Of a stretch of 64,000 nt of DNA, positions 1 to 11,631 are shown in pieces (the stretch's first letter is position 1; every line of letters begins with the position of its first letter). The notes below the pieces were generated by a model that saw only the letters and a list, made by a program, of their open reading frames with translations, searched no databases and had not been told where the DNA came from. The position numbers were made by a program, and so were the translations under genes. Source of the DNA: Pyxicephalus adspersus (Eukaryota > Chordata > Amphibia > Anura > Pyxicephalidae); the NCBI RefSeq assembly GCF_032062135.1, contig NC_092859.1, forward strand, positions 49,930,447 to 49,994,446, written 5' to 3'.

Positions 1-411
1 TGCTCCCTAATTCTCCTATAATTGGGTTGAGGTGACACTACTGTACTTTTTAATTCTGAGACTGTGCAGTCATACTCCAGGCTGTAATATCTGGCAGAAG
101 TGTATGAACCAAAAAGTAGCAGGACAGAGCTGTAAACTCTGTGTCAGATTAACTGACACCAAATATCTTTTTGGCTATCTAGACGAGTGACATTCTTCCC
201 ATTGGCCAGTAATGTGAAAGGCACTATCCCTATTTACTACCCCACTAATGTAATGTGAATGTTGTTATTGTTATTATCAGGGTTTCCTAAGACCTGAAAG
301 TTATTTTAAGGGTATCCTCTTTTGGCTTTAGTAATAACATTTGAATTGAGACAGGTAAGACCATATGCAATTGACTATGAGTTATGGTAAAACATGGTAA
401 AAAATTAAACA
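1..411. other. AT-rich unique DNA, no gene seen
   Basis: No recognisable coding, RNA or repeat signal on either strand. Confidence 0.5.
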
Positions 412-486
412 GTTTGCTGGATCACCCAGGTTTTCCAATAATAGTCTATCTTTTCCAGTCCCGAAGAGCTTTAATAAATCAGGCCC
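412..486. mobile_element. Hairpin MITE family A, right half only
   Basis: The stretch runs from GTTTGCTGGATCACCCAGG to TTTAATAAATCAGGCCC. It matches the right half of the fuller copies at 17676, 39074 and 56471. The left half is missing, so this is a truncated non-autonomous copy. Confidence 0.75.
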
Positions 487-2373
487 TATGCATTTTACCA
501 CACCTTATTGCAAAACGAGGTTACAGAGTTACATAGGTTAAAAATTACATAAGTCATTTACCACTAGGAAAAGAAACAAATCCGAGGTAAAACCCCATAG
601 ACATGGTTCAGGTAACTTAGTACTATGTGTAAAGTTTAGCAGTGCCATTCTCCTTTTAGTTCTGGTTCAGTTTTGGTTGTTTTTCAGCAAAATCATGGCC
701 TTTCTTGTTAAATTTGTTATTATACAGAATACCAAACACTGATGAAATGTGAAGGGCATCTTAAGGATTCATTTACCTTTTCAGCTTGGCAAGGGTAAAA
801 ATATAAGTAAAGTATAAGCTCCCCCAATTATCTGGAATAGCTTTTAAGGACATTTCGGATGTTTTGACAGGATTCCTCATGATTGGTCTCTTTACTAAAC
901 ATCTCCACATTGCTCAGGGATGCAAACAGGGAACTAATATGTTTTAGCTCTCTTTCTGTGTGAATACCAGACCCTCATGAATTTTCTTTTGGGATGGTAT
1001 CATGTAAATGAAACAAAAAATGTCATTTTTGTTTCAGTCTTTAGCCAAATATGATTTTCCAAACCTGGCAACAAAACAGGGGTTTCTTTTGATCATGGCA
1101 GCAAACGTTCTGTGTACAGCACTCCTCTAAGATGTCGTTTTCCACCCTTGTAATTTCCTGACTACTTTACTATAATCAAGGCAAATTATGCTATTCGTCT
1201 TGCTATCACATCTAACAGTACCTGTAAACAGAGATGTTCTTTATTGTACCCTTTCTCATGAGTTAGATTTGTGCATAGCAGCAATGACAACCCAGTATAA
1301 AAATTAGCTTAAATGTCAGTTTAGCTTACTCTGCTTTTTTGCCCCGTTGATTGGAATCATGTATTCCTATTATCAGCTAACCTCAAGAAACAGAAAACAG
1401 AGATGTTCCAGTCAATCAATAAAGGAGAGATTAAAAATTTGCGTGATAAAATAATTATGTGAATAGTCTAAATTTCATCCTAGTTCTAAAGGTTCAAAAA
1501 ACATTTAATATTGAAGCTGGTCCCCACAGCCAGATATCTCCTTCTCCCACTTTCTGCCTCATGAGGCATAGGCCAGGCCTAACTGTCTGTAGCCTTAGGA
1601 GCGTCCACATGGTTGCCTCAGTGGTGGCTTGGGCCTACCTTTCTCTTCCAGTACTAGCCAGACAATGGCACAGACAGACATGTAGGGTTGGCTGAGCAGC
1701 TCAAGATTATGGGGACAAAAGGATCTGAAAGCCAGGTGTGACCCAGGGGGCCTTCCAAATAATGGGGCCTAAGGCAACCACATTATTTACCTTACCCTTG
1801 TGAGCACTCTCACTGTTACAGCTCATTGCTAGAAATGTGGAAAAGGAGAAAAAAAAGTAACAGCCTCCATGTAGAGGTACTATTAAAGGGCATGGTAAGA
1901 GAAATGGCATGCTTTACTTTACCCTGGGACAAAAGGAGGTACAGCCTATCATTAAATACTAAGCAATTAGAAAATAACTGCAGGAAGAGAAAGGTCAGAG
2001 GAATTTTTGTATCAGCAGAAAGAAAGGCAGCCAAGATTCTGCAATGACCAACACCAATCTATACATTGACCAAAGAGGAATGGTGAATGCGCTGTTTATA
2101 TTTGTTTTTGTGACAATTTATATAGTAGATACATCAAACTAGTAAAATGTATATACTGGTATATATAAAACGAATGAAGCACAATTGATTAACAAAAACA
2201 TGCATGAAACACAGTACATTTAAAATAAAATTATTTATTATTATTAGCAAATAATAGGGACCTTAAAATTATTTTTGTGGAAAAAGATTCAGTTAACAGT
2301 TAGGCCTATCACACAGGTTGATTTCACTCCTGATACTAATTATAAGAAACTGATTGTAATGCTTTTAGATTGG

Positions 2374-2378
<5 letters not shown>
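487..2378. other. Unique DNA, no gene seen
   Basis: AT-rich sequence with a somewhat GC-richer patch at about 1530-1700. The open frames here are short, overlap on both strands and carry no recognisable motif, so I treat them as chance. Confidence 0.5.

Positions 2379-2418
<40 letters not shown>
2379..2418. repeat. (TA)20 microsatellite
   Basis: Forty bases of uninterrupted TA. It gives a spurious IYIYIY peptide in one frame. Confidence 0.97.
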
Positions 2419-2422
<4 letters not shown>

Positions 2423-2446
2423 TATCATCTGAAGGAACACCAATGT

Positions 2447-2472
2447 CATATGTACAAAGCCATATGTACAAA
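2447..2472. repeat. Short direct duplication
   Basis: CATATGTACAAA occurs twice with a 2-base spacer (2447-2458 and 2461-2472). Confidence 0.9.
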
Positions 2473-3094
2473 TCAATTAAACAAATCCAATTGGAATTTC
2501 AATAACCATCTATCCAAGAAAAATCTTTGGAGGGGCATGTTTTTATATTGTTTTGATATTGTTGTTATGATGTTTTGATATAGTTTTTTTAGATCCTTTA
2601 GCATAAAATATAATTCCCAATTCTGCCAAGGGGGCAAATTACAGACGGTTAGCTGCTTGGGTAAATTACACAATTATACTACAGGTTCAACCTCTCCTTT
2701 AACTACCTCCCACACTTATCCTCAAGATTTCTCATGTCCTGCCCCTTTTCCATGGTAGTAACTACCATAGGGTTGTCCTTTAATTTAAGGTTTACATTTA
2801 GAGAAATAAAGTAATTTATTTCAGAATGCTTACTAAGGTTCTTACTTTTTCATTTATCCTTAAAAGTCCTCTGTCAGCACCATATTTGACTACAAGTTTT
2901 TGTTTCATTACTACTTCTTCTCATCCAGATCAACTATACTCTTTTCTATTTGTGCTATCTAATATTCACATTTTCTGCGTCACACACTCTAATAATTCTT
3001 TGGTCCACTTTTAGCTTTGATAACTACACACCTTCACCATACTGTCATTTTGATGGCCTAAGGAATTGAAGAACATTTATTTCCAACCAGAGTT
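2473..3094. other. Unique DNA, no gene seen
   Basis: AT-rich sequence without repeats or coding motifs that I can recognise. Confidence 0.5.
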
Positions 3095-3450
3095 GCATTT
3101 ATTTTTATCAAGATAATGCATTGATAATGCGTGAGTCGGATTGCCATTTAATGTTTTCTTTGGCACATCCAAAAGATTCTTAATCGGATTAAGGTCTGGA
3201 CTCTGGTGGCCAAATAATGTGTAACAATTAAGTTTTATGTTCCCCTAACCACACTTTTACAATCTGAGCCTAATGAATTCTGGGCCATCAAGGAAGAAAA
3301 TATCCATTGATGGAAAACCTGGTCACTCCAGATGTTCAGGTAGTCAGCTGATCTCTTTGACCAGTTTCTTGGGCACATAAGGTTACTGAACCTAAATTTG
3401 ATCAACAGAAGCAACCCCAGATCATGCCAGTATCACCACTGGCTTCTGAG
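3095..3450 (-). pseudogene. Tc1-like transposase relic
   Basis: Read on the minus strand, this stretch matches the C-terminal half of a Tc1-type (DD34E) transposase, the cut-and-paste enzyme of Tc1 elements. The clearest match is the SPDLNPI box, encoded at about 3172-3211. The catalytic Glu that normally follows NPI is replaced by Lys (AAG, plus-strand 3179-3181), giving NPIKNLL, so the copy could not be active. Plus-strand phrases such as TTAAGGTCTGGACTCTGGTGGCC and the TAGTCAGCTGATCTC stretch are ones I associate with the antisense of frog and fish Tc1 elements. No long frame survives, and I could not find the terminal inverted repeats, so both borders are approximate. Confidence 0.8.
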
Positions 3451-5589
3451 CTTTATTTTGGCCAGGAAGTTTACTTTTAGATTGCAACAGCAATGCAAAT
3501 TTCAGCCAATGTTTCCTCTAAAGTTTTAGACAGAATGGGTAACAGTCAGAACCTCTGTAATTTTTTATTGCTTTTTATCCTTTGGGAAGATTAATTCTTT
3601 GTCTTGGTCATTATTACCAAAAATTAACAGTGTGCTACAACATAAAATTGTAAATCTGCCAACAGTAAAACACTATAGGAGAAATCCTCCAATGTTCCAG
3701 TGAAGTCAAAAGTCCTTTTGGAATCCCACTTTCTGCTGTGAAAGTAAATTAACATATTGGGGACACTGGCAATAACAATTAAGACATTACTAATGTTTCA
3801 ACTATCCCCCACCATATACTAGAAAATATTTACCAATCAGACTTGTAAAGACTGAGTGTGGAAATCTCTCAAGATATCATATTCCAATTGGTGTTATTAA
3901 TCCATGTGTGATTTATTTTTGCTTTTTTGTTACATTTTCCCACATTAATGTGTATAATTTGCAAAGTAATTAATTTTGCTTTGTTCTACACTATTCAATA
4001 ATTAATTTTGCAAAATAAAATGTACCTTTGAAACTGAACATGCTGTATTGCTTTAGTAAATCACATATTGGTTGTTCTGAATAATAAACTTGCAAAAAGA
4101 TTTTTGTTCAGCTTAGTAAAAAACTGAAACTCTATCTAACCATATTTTTTACAATTTCTTACATGAGCAAAAAACAACAAGCTGGTGTATCACTTTGCTA
4201 ACTGAACAGCCCATATTCTTGTCAATCAACTCTACTCCGAAAACAAACATAGGAAAGGAGGTTTTGAGGCATAAATCACTGATATGTACAAAAGAAGCTG
4301 GTTATTAATGCATAATAAAATCACTTCACAACATATAAGTAATACAGCAGATATATGATCACAATGAATATAAGAACATGTTTTTAAGAACATCAATACA
4401 AGGACAGGTCACACAGTTGTGTAACAGGCAAAAGAAGGTTCTATACAAATAGGACAAATTCCGTTCAACATAAACATATAACAAAAAAATGGCAATATGT
4501 GGTGCAAGTTCATGATAGATGCGGTGGAGCCATTTGCTGTGTCTTCACACATAAAGCTTTATATTCACACTCAAATGACATTCTGCTTTACACGTGCAGT
4601 CAATGGGCAGAGTTAAAATGTTGTGAGCTTCCTCCTAGTAAGTCTTTTTGGAGGTAATGGGTGGACCTTGCGTTCCAGCTTGGAGTGCATACAGAAATCC
4701 AATAGAAGACATAGAACAAGCTCTTTGCGCATGCATCTGACTTTTGTACCTTCCTTATGTGGATTTTTCAGATTGTAGCATATAAAATAATGATAACAGG
4801 AACCTCAATACTAAATACGGCATAAATTATGTGTATACAAAGATATTCAAAAGTTTATTAAATCTGAATTTACTTTAATACATGAATAATTATGTGGAAA
4901 AGGCATTGCTAATATGTACAAGCAGGAAAACAAATATATATGAAAAATCAAAAAAATATACAATAAAAATTTAAATCATACCAATATAAAACAAAAAAGG
5001 ATTAAAGCTTAGAATTTCATTAAGCCCTGGGAAACAGGTGGTCTTGAGGGTGTGTATCCATTTAGATTCTTTTTATATGAGAATAGAATCAAAATTACAT
5101 CCCTTGGGATCTGAATGGACTCCATCCAAAGCTAAGAAATTTATGCAATCCACATCAAACTTATGTGTCAATCCAACATGGCTACAAAGAGGTGTTATAA
5201 TCTTTTCACTCTGTGATCCCCAGCATCATTATCAATGTCAAAAAGTCCAAAAAAAAATTCTACAAGGTACATGGTGAAAAAAAATTAGGAAGTAAACACT
5301 GCTTTATTAGAACTAATTCTAAATTCATGATTTTTTTCAAGCAATTTAAAATGCTTTAGAATTGAATATCAGTGGCAAAAGATACAAATGTCAGAAAGTC
5401 TTCCAAAAAATCAGTAATGATGCAAATACAAACATATTTTAGTGATATAAACAATCTGGTAAAAATGGTAATCATCTCATGTTTTTAGGTACTTAAAAAG
5501 ATGTCAAATTTTTATTTTATGCTGATAAGTAAGAAAAAAAACTTCAAGGAAAGAAAACATCCATTATCAGGAGACAATACAAAGAGATA
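3451..5589. other. Unique AT-rich DNA, no gene seen
   Basis: Long AT-rich stretch with A/T runs. No coding, RNA or recognisable repeat feature found. Confidence 0.5.
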
Positions 5590-5800
5590 CAACTCATAAA
5601 ACAACAGTTCCTTGGTGCTTTGTCTTGTTGATTGCTTGCAGCACACCCAAGTAGTTAGCTAATCAGCACAATAGCTGACTGGAATGTCATTACTTAAGTA
5701 TAATCTCTGAAGGCTCTAGAGGTGTGGGCTTTAATGCAGTCTGACTGGAAGCATTACCTAGTGAGAAGGAAGAGATATTTAAACAAGGCTTGTAAAAGCA
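5590..5800. other. Candidate conserved non-coding element
   Basis: A unique, evenly mixed block in AT-rich surroundings. It contains TTAGCTAATCAGC and CTTTAATGCAG with no repeats and no open frame. The resemblance to vertebrate conserved elements is compositional only. Confidence 0.25.
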
Positions 5801-6869
5801 CATTCACTCTGTGGTCACAGTCACAAAGACTTTTTTTTTTGCCATGGGCAGATGATGCTCTGAATGAATGAGACCCCAAGGAAGATTGCCACAGGCCTAG
5901 ACTGGAAAATAAATCCTTTTTTCTGAATTAAGCTTTTATTGGTCTATTCAGCAAAAACAAACTTATGAGAGCTCCAAATTCAGTCATATGCCCAAGCATG
6001 AGCAAAAGGATTTTTGTTGTCAGGGAAAATAATAGGTTACATAGCAAATAGCTGTCTTAAAAACTATTTCAAAGATCAAGCCTGTCATTCAGTGTGCTTG
6101 GGTTTTTAATTCCCACAGAATATACAAGGTTTTCCCACTTCGAGATCTATTGTATCTTTGATGATTTTTACAAGAGTATCAAAAACCGTACTTGAACTTA
6201 GTGGTCTTTTCTTTTTTCTTTTCTTTTTTGATGTTACTTTATGCATCCCATTTGTCAGTTTAGCAGGTAATGTTAAATTGCATAATTTACTTAAAACAAG
6301 CAAATTTTTTTATTGAGTTTATTAGACTACTATATTAGGACAGCCTACATATTCCTTTTTCCCACGTAAATGAGATGTTTACATGGTTAGGACAGAGCCA
6401 AGTTCTGTATGAACAAAAAGGTAGAAATACAGAATTTCAAATTTGTGTATACATTTTTTTTGGACCTGCCTATGTATTTTTTGGTAAGTCCTAATGTAGA
6501 AAAGAATACTCTGAGATGGAGAAAATGCATTTCTTAATACTGGACTTGAGTGGTTGTCTTTTTTAAACCTTACTATGTATAAGGAAACCATATACTGTAG
6601 TCACAACACACAAACCGTATTATATATAAGAGAATATATAACCCTCAATACACAAAAAATTTTCTTTGTCTGCAGATTTCCAGTTTTTCTAAGAAGTAGG
6701 CTGTGCTTTCCAAAACCACAAGTTTTGTATGCATATATTACAATGATATGAATACCTGTCAACAAACTGTACATATTTTGCAGCAGCCCCAAACCTAAAG
6801 AGGACCTGTTAGCACAGATTTTCTTAAAGTAAAAGCTGGCTAACCCTTTTATATAATAAAAAAATGTAA
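5801..6869. other. Unique DNA, no gene seen
   Basis: AT-rich sequence with a pyrimidine-rich patch at 6208-6232. Two opposed open frames at 6379-6792 are short and have no motif. Confidence 0.5.
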
Positions 6870-7330
6870 ATACTATTTTTTTTCGGGGAGGATCCCTCTT
6901 CTTCCATCTTTATTGTTGTGGCGGGGAAGGCTACCATTGTAAATGGGAAACCCACAGCCCCCTAAAATACATATGTCACGTATCCCAGGAAGCTGCGGGA
7001 TGCCCTTTCAATGCAGAAAGGGCTTTCCTGGAATGTAAAATAAAAAATTGCAGATCTCATGCATGTGAAGTGTGATCAGCACATTGTTTTTTAACATTTT
7101 CAGAAAGGAGAGATACCCAATTCTCTGCCTTCACAGTGTGAGATCGGGTGAGGTAAGAAGAAGAAGAAGGAAGAAGTTGACAGCACCCAGTGTCCAGTCC
7201 ATGCGGGCGCTACTAGATTTGTTTTGTGGAGGGATCAACGGCTTTACACCTATAAAGGTAAGTGTTTTCTTTCCTGAAAATTCTGCTAAATTTTCAAAGT
7301 TTTTTAATAATTTTCAGACATAAATTACAA
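6870..7330 (+). mobile_element. Dispersed exon-like repeat, copy A
   Basis: The core GTGTGAGATCGGGTGAGGTAAGAAG, the following GAAGAAGAAGG stretch, GGGATCAACGG and AAAGGTAAGTGT are shared in the same order with copy B at 45070-45420. This shows a dispersed family. An exon-like interval, 7104-7257, is bordered by TTTTTAACATTTTCAG upstream and AAAG|GTAAGTG downstream. A frame is open across it. I do not know the family name or its terminal sequences, so the outer borders are approximate. Confidence 0.65.
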
Positions 7331-7507
7331 ACACAGGTAAACTGAACAATAGGAGGGAGGAGTCATATTACAAAAGGGTAGCCAAAAAAAGTTCTGCTTT
7401 AATAAATCCCACCTTCAAGAGATTAGGAAAATCTCTTACTAAAGATGTTTGTCTAAAATACAATCAAAGGTGACTTTGAGTAAGGTTATCTGATTTTAAA
7501 AGAGTTT

Positions 7508-7620
7508 AATAATATTATTATTATTGTTATTATTATTATTATTAATAATAATAATAATAATAAACAGGATTTATATAGCACCAACATATTACGCAGCGCT
7601 GTAAATTAAATAGGGTTTGG
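7508..7620 (-). mobile_element. L2-type LINE/SINE 3' tail with (ATT)n
   Basis: A run of TTA/ATA triplets (7508-7563) is followed by TTTATATAGCACCAACATAT and ACGCAGCGCTGTA. Read on the minus strand this is an L2-type 3' end, GCGCTGCGTAATATGTTGG then CTATATAAATCCTG, running into (TTA)n. The same tail occurs at 23308, 23915, 30533, 39900 and 54011. Confidence 0.8.
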
Positions 7621-9639
7621 GAGTGTATTCCTTTAAAGTAATTTGAAAACACCTGTTTTTGTGACCTAATTGTCTTTGTGTCAGTTCCAGCTTTCTTTTG
7701 CAAAACCCGTCCGTTTTTCTTTGCAGAAATATAATAAGTCTGATATTGGTAGTAGTGATGCATGACATAGACATAATCTTTTATTCCCTTATTTGCATTT
7801 ACTCTTAAAGTGTTTTCTGTATCTAGAGATTTTAAATTCTTTTTTCTTTGTGCACTTTCACTAATAAACCATATGAATTTGCAGATAATCCCATGCATCT
7901 CACCTTTAATCCTGTTGCATTAGTTAGCAGAGAGATACATTTACAAAAGTCTGTGAATTTACACGTGTTTATACAGCTACATTTTTGCAATTGAGTGCTT
8001 TTCTTTAAAGTAAAAACATTTTTATTACAATTAGAGAGTAAATGAAAAGCATGTCCTGTTTTTTCAGTATTGAGCACTGAAGCATTATAATAATGCTTAA
8101 ATAGTATAATAGTTATCATTATCAAATTCATAATAACTTTAACTGTCATTTAAAAAAAACATATTTAAATTATATTGTCCTCCCTGGATATTAAGATATT
8201 TATTGTTAACCAGCAGAAACATTTGTTAATTGTCTCCAGGATTCTGGCAATGTCAGTTATCTGTGCTGTCGCAGCTAGTTGCTTGACTTTTGTTGTTTGG
8301 TGTTTTCATGAGTTAAAGTTGAGTGTTTTAGGGATTAAAGTTGTGCTAGCTTGGTGGCAAAGATCAGTTTGGATAAGGGTAATATGGTTAAAGTTCAGGT
8401 AGGGTTTAGGCATTAGGAGGAAGATTATCAGGGAAATTCATTGATTCGAATTAAAAGTATACATCCCCAAAAACATTTTTTGTGTATGATTTGTATATGA
8501 TTAATATTTCAGAACGTCTTAAGAGTTTGTGTTTTGGTCCCTCAGTGACCATTCCTATAATAAATCAATAATTAATCTTGACCAGCCTCCAGTATATGTG
8601 CAAGAACCCCTCAATTACAAATGGATTATAAAGTAGTACTATTACTCCCTATGTATGGGATGTTTACAAGGTCAAGATCATGCAGTCTACTGCTGCAAAC
8701 TGCTAAATAGAAACCTAATTGATACACCTAAGCTATGTCTGGACAACCAAGTTAGAATCAGAGAGAGATAGTGGAGGACCTTCCATATAACTGATGCAGA
8801 GTAAACATATTTTGCTGGATTGCACATCTGTGTAAGACAATCTCATCTACAGGTCAGTAAGTTTTATTTAAGGACCATTTGTGAAGCAAATTATGTACTT
8901 TCAAAAGTTAAATGCGTGGGATTTTCCAGATGATTTAACACGCTTATTATTAAAATACAAAAACTTTTATTGCATTACATATAAAACTATTTTTAGTTTA
9001 AAATTCTTCATTGAGATTAAGTTTTCGACACATTCCAGTACTTAACGTGGTTTTCCATCAGGTTTCTTCAGAAGGACAACTCAAAAAGTCTTATAAACTT
9101 TCAACTTCATATTCTACCGGTACAAGTCATCATACATCAAAATTCAAATGTGGAAAGTTTAGAGAATAGAGATGTGGTGCTATAAAATTATTCTCCCCTC
9201 CAAAGCTAATTATGTACTTAGATATGTTTGTCTCTAAAGATGGGTAAAAGATCAGGAAGGAACAGCTGAATTTAAGACTAAGTTTGGACTGTGTTGTAGT
9301 AAAGTGCCTTGCTCCCTCACAGGAGGTTTTCATTGCTTTATTCTTTTGTCTGTAGGACTGTTTGCAGCCCATGTTCACATGTTTATAACAAGGCTAGGTT
9401 AATCTAAAATAAAAATATAGGATAATTATTACCTTAGACCATACAACTTATAGAATAAGAAGCCTCCGCTAGTCTCAAAATACTGAGAGGAACTAAGCTT
9501 CATAAAAAAGAACCCAGCTGATTTTTTTTGTAGGAGAATTTACTAGGGCTAATCTTATATAATAAAGCCAAGCCATGCTACATCCAGTTGGATGAACACA
9601 GTATAATACAAACTTTTCATATTTTTGTAGAAGATGAGT
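7621..9639. other. Unique DNA, no gene seen
   Basis: AT-rich sequence. The longest frames (7542-7898 and 7832-8149 minus, 8175-8402 plus) have no recognisable domain, and the first starts inside the ATT tail. Confidence 0.5.
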
Positions 9640-9960
9640 CCTGCATCATAAATATTGGGCTTTTGTTTCTCTTTTTCCAGCTAGTTAAAATTAAGGTATA
9701 TGTATGGACAGATCAATTTCTGTGGTTATTTTCGTTGTCTGTGTATTGTTGATGGACATTCCCTTTACTTCTTGTCCCAGAGACACAATTGGAAGTTTAT
9801 GTAATTCTGTGAGGAGAATTCCCTGCTTGAAAGTTTTCCTTTACAAGGTTTCTCCTAATTTTTTGGATTTCCCTCACTTTCTATTTCGGTGGCAATGATT
9901 ACCAATACAAGAGAGGTGAAACTCCCTGATTGGGACTCCACCTCACACTTCAACTCCACC
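9640..9960. repeat. Possible dispersed frog repeat
   Basis: Phrases such as AGAGACACAATTGGAAGTTT and GAGAGGTGAAACTCCCTGA resemble dispersed amphibian repeats that I recall. There is no second copy in the window to confirm this. Confidence 0.25.
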
Positions 9961-9994
9961 TGGAATATATTTCTATTAGATAATGTTTTCAATG

Positions 9995-10090
9995 CTAGAC
10001 CAGATCTATTCCAGGTTTGCTGGATCATCCAGCTTTACTGATGAAAGTGTATCGTCTCCAGCCTTGGGGAGCTTTATTAAATCAAACCCC
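9995..10090. mobile_element. Hairpin MITE family A, right half
   Basis: CCAGGTTTGCTGGATCATCC leads to GGGGAGCTTTATTAAATC. The left half is absent. The end is diverged (AAACCCC in place of AGGCCC). Confidence 0.8.
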
Positions 10091-10648
10091 TCCCTAATAT
10101 CCACTTTTCAAAAAATTTCAACAGGAAGGTTTTTTGTGACCACAAAAACTATGAAGTCTCCTTTCTCAAATTGTTTTCACCTACCTGTCAACATCTTTAA
10201 AAACATTTTGGTAACAGATTTGTGGCTTTGTGTACAGCTAGATTCTGCACCAGGAAAAAGGATTTCCTATTTTCATGAGTAGGAATTATGCCATCCCAAC
10301 TTGGTCAATGAATATGGTCAAAGACACAAAACCCAAAAAGAGGACCAGGTGACAATGAAAATGGCGTGAATGGAGTAATGAGGAACCCTTGCTACTCCTA
10401 CCTCCACGTCCAAATATGTCATACCAATGGAAGCTGTCTCTAAGACTGTTCATGGAAATCCTCAAGTCCTATAACACCACATGTAGTTTAAAGGCATTCT
10501 CCCAAAATGTTATTTTTAAAGGACTTATTTTTTAACATTAAATGACTGTGATATTTTCATTGTGGCCCTAAAAGCCACATGGAAAGACCCCTTCCCTGTT
10601 GAATGTTTTTTTTTTTTCAATATTCTATCTTTACATGTCCCACATGGC
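10091..10648. other. Unique DNA, no gene seen
   Basis: No recognisable feature apart from a T run near 10606-10617. Confidence 0.45.
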
Positions 10649-10662
10649 AGTCCCTGGCTTTT

Positions 10663-10813
10663 TTCTTTTTTTGAAAAATTGTAATTTTTATTGAGTTTTT
10701 TTAAATACTAAACATAAAGTATCAACAAATATAAGAATGTAGCCAAGAAATACAAAGTAATAATTTAACAATAACCAGGAATAAAAAACATATAAATGAC
10801 TCTTGTAAAAAGT
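10663..10813 (-). mobile_element. Short 5'-truncated L1-like 3' end
   Basis: T-rich start (a poly-A tail on the minus strand), then ATTTTTATTGAG and an A-rich body. The insert is bordered by a 14-base direct repeat with one mismatch, AGTCCCTGGCTTTT at 10649-10662 and AGTGCCTGGCTTTT at 10814-10827. This is the signature of target-primed reverse transcription. About 150 bp of element survives. L1 assignment comes from the tail layout, not from coding sequence. Confidence 0.7.
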
Positions 10814-10827
10814 AGTGCCTGGCTTTT

Positions 10828-11578
10828 ATCTATATGCTTTGTTCTCCTGCTTTTTTGACAGTAGCCTGCCTATACGTCCATGAAATGGGAAGCACCACAA
10901 AACATAGTTTGTTCCCCCATAGACTTTAGTTTGCAAACTTCAAACGCAGTTCACCGGACATGTGGTAAATGGAATGCAAACAAGTTAGCCCTTTACTAGA
11001 GATGATATGAATTTACCTGCTGCTTAAAAAAATAATGCTAAAACTAATATACTTGCCTTCTGTTTTAGGAAAGAAATGCTGTAACTAACAATACTTTAAC
11101 AAAGAACATGTTGCTTACTTTTATCATGCTTAAAGTAACAAAAAATCTGCTTAACCTGTTTTTATGCAAATGTAATTCCACAATTAAACAAACTACAATA
11201 AAACCATTGAATATCAGTAATATTCAAAAAAAAAACTACAACAGAAATGTGATAATGTGTACCTGTACTATTAAATGTTTGCGTAGTAAGTGTCCTTTAA
11301 AAGTCAGAGGAAGAAGTGCATAGTTAAAGCTATTTGTTTCCAGACAGCATTTCTGAAGTTATTTTGGTTCAAAGAACAAAAAAGCAGACAGGCATTATAG
11401 TATTAACCTAGTCAAAATCCCCCAGACCAAATAAAGGGCTGGGATTTCACAACCTTTTGGAAGTGCACTTCGCATATAAACAAAAAGCATTTATACAGTT
11501 GAAGTGTAGTTTTTCTTATTACATAAGCTTGATGTTTTCTAAGTTTGACAACTGACAGTGATTTTTTACTGCCATGCA

Positions 11579-11582
<4 letters not shown>
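10828..11582. other. Unique DNA, no gene seen
   Basis: AT-rich with no recognisable feature. Confidence 0.5.

Positions 11583-11628
<46 letters not shown>
11583..11628. repeat. (TA)23 microsatellite
   Basis: Forty-six uninterrupted bases of TA. It lies inside a minus-strand open frame that is therefore spurious. Confidence 0.97.

Positions 11629-11631
<3 letters not shown>

Noticed and set aside
1816..2047. Opposed frames of 72-73 codons
   Set aside because: Mutually antisense, no motif, AT-rich context.
7542..7898. 118-codon minus frame
   Set aside because: The frame runs into the ATT tail of an L2-type element at its end and has no domain.
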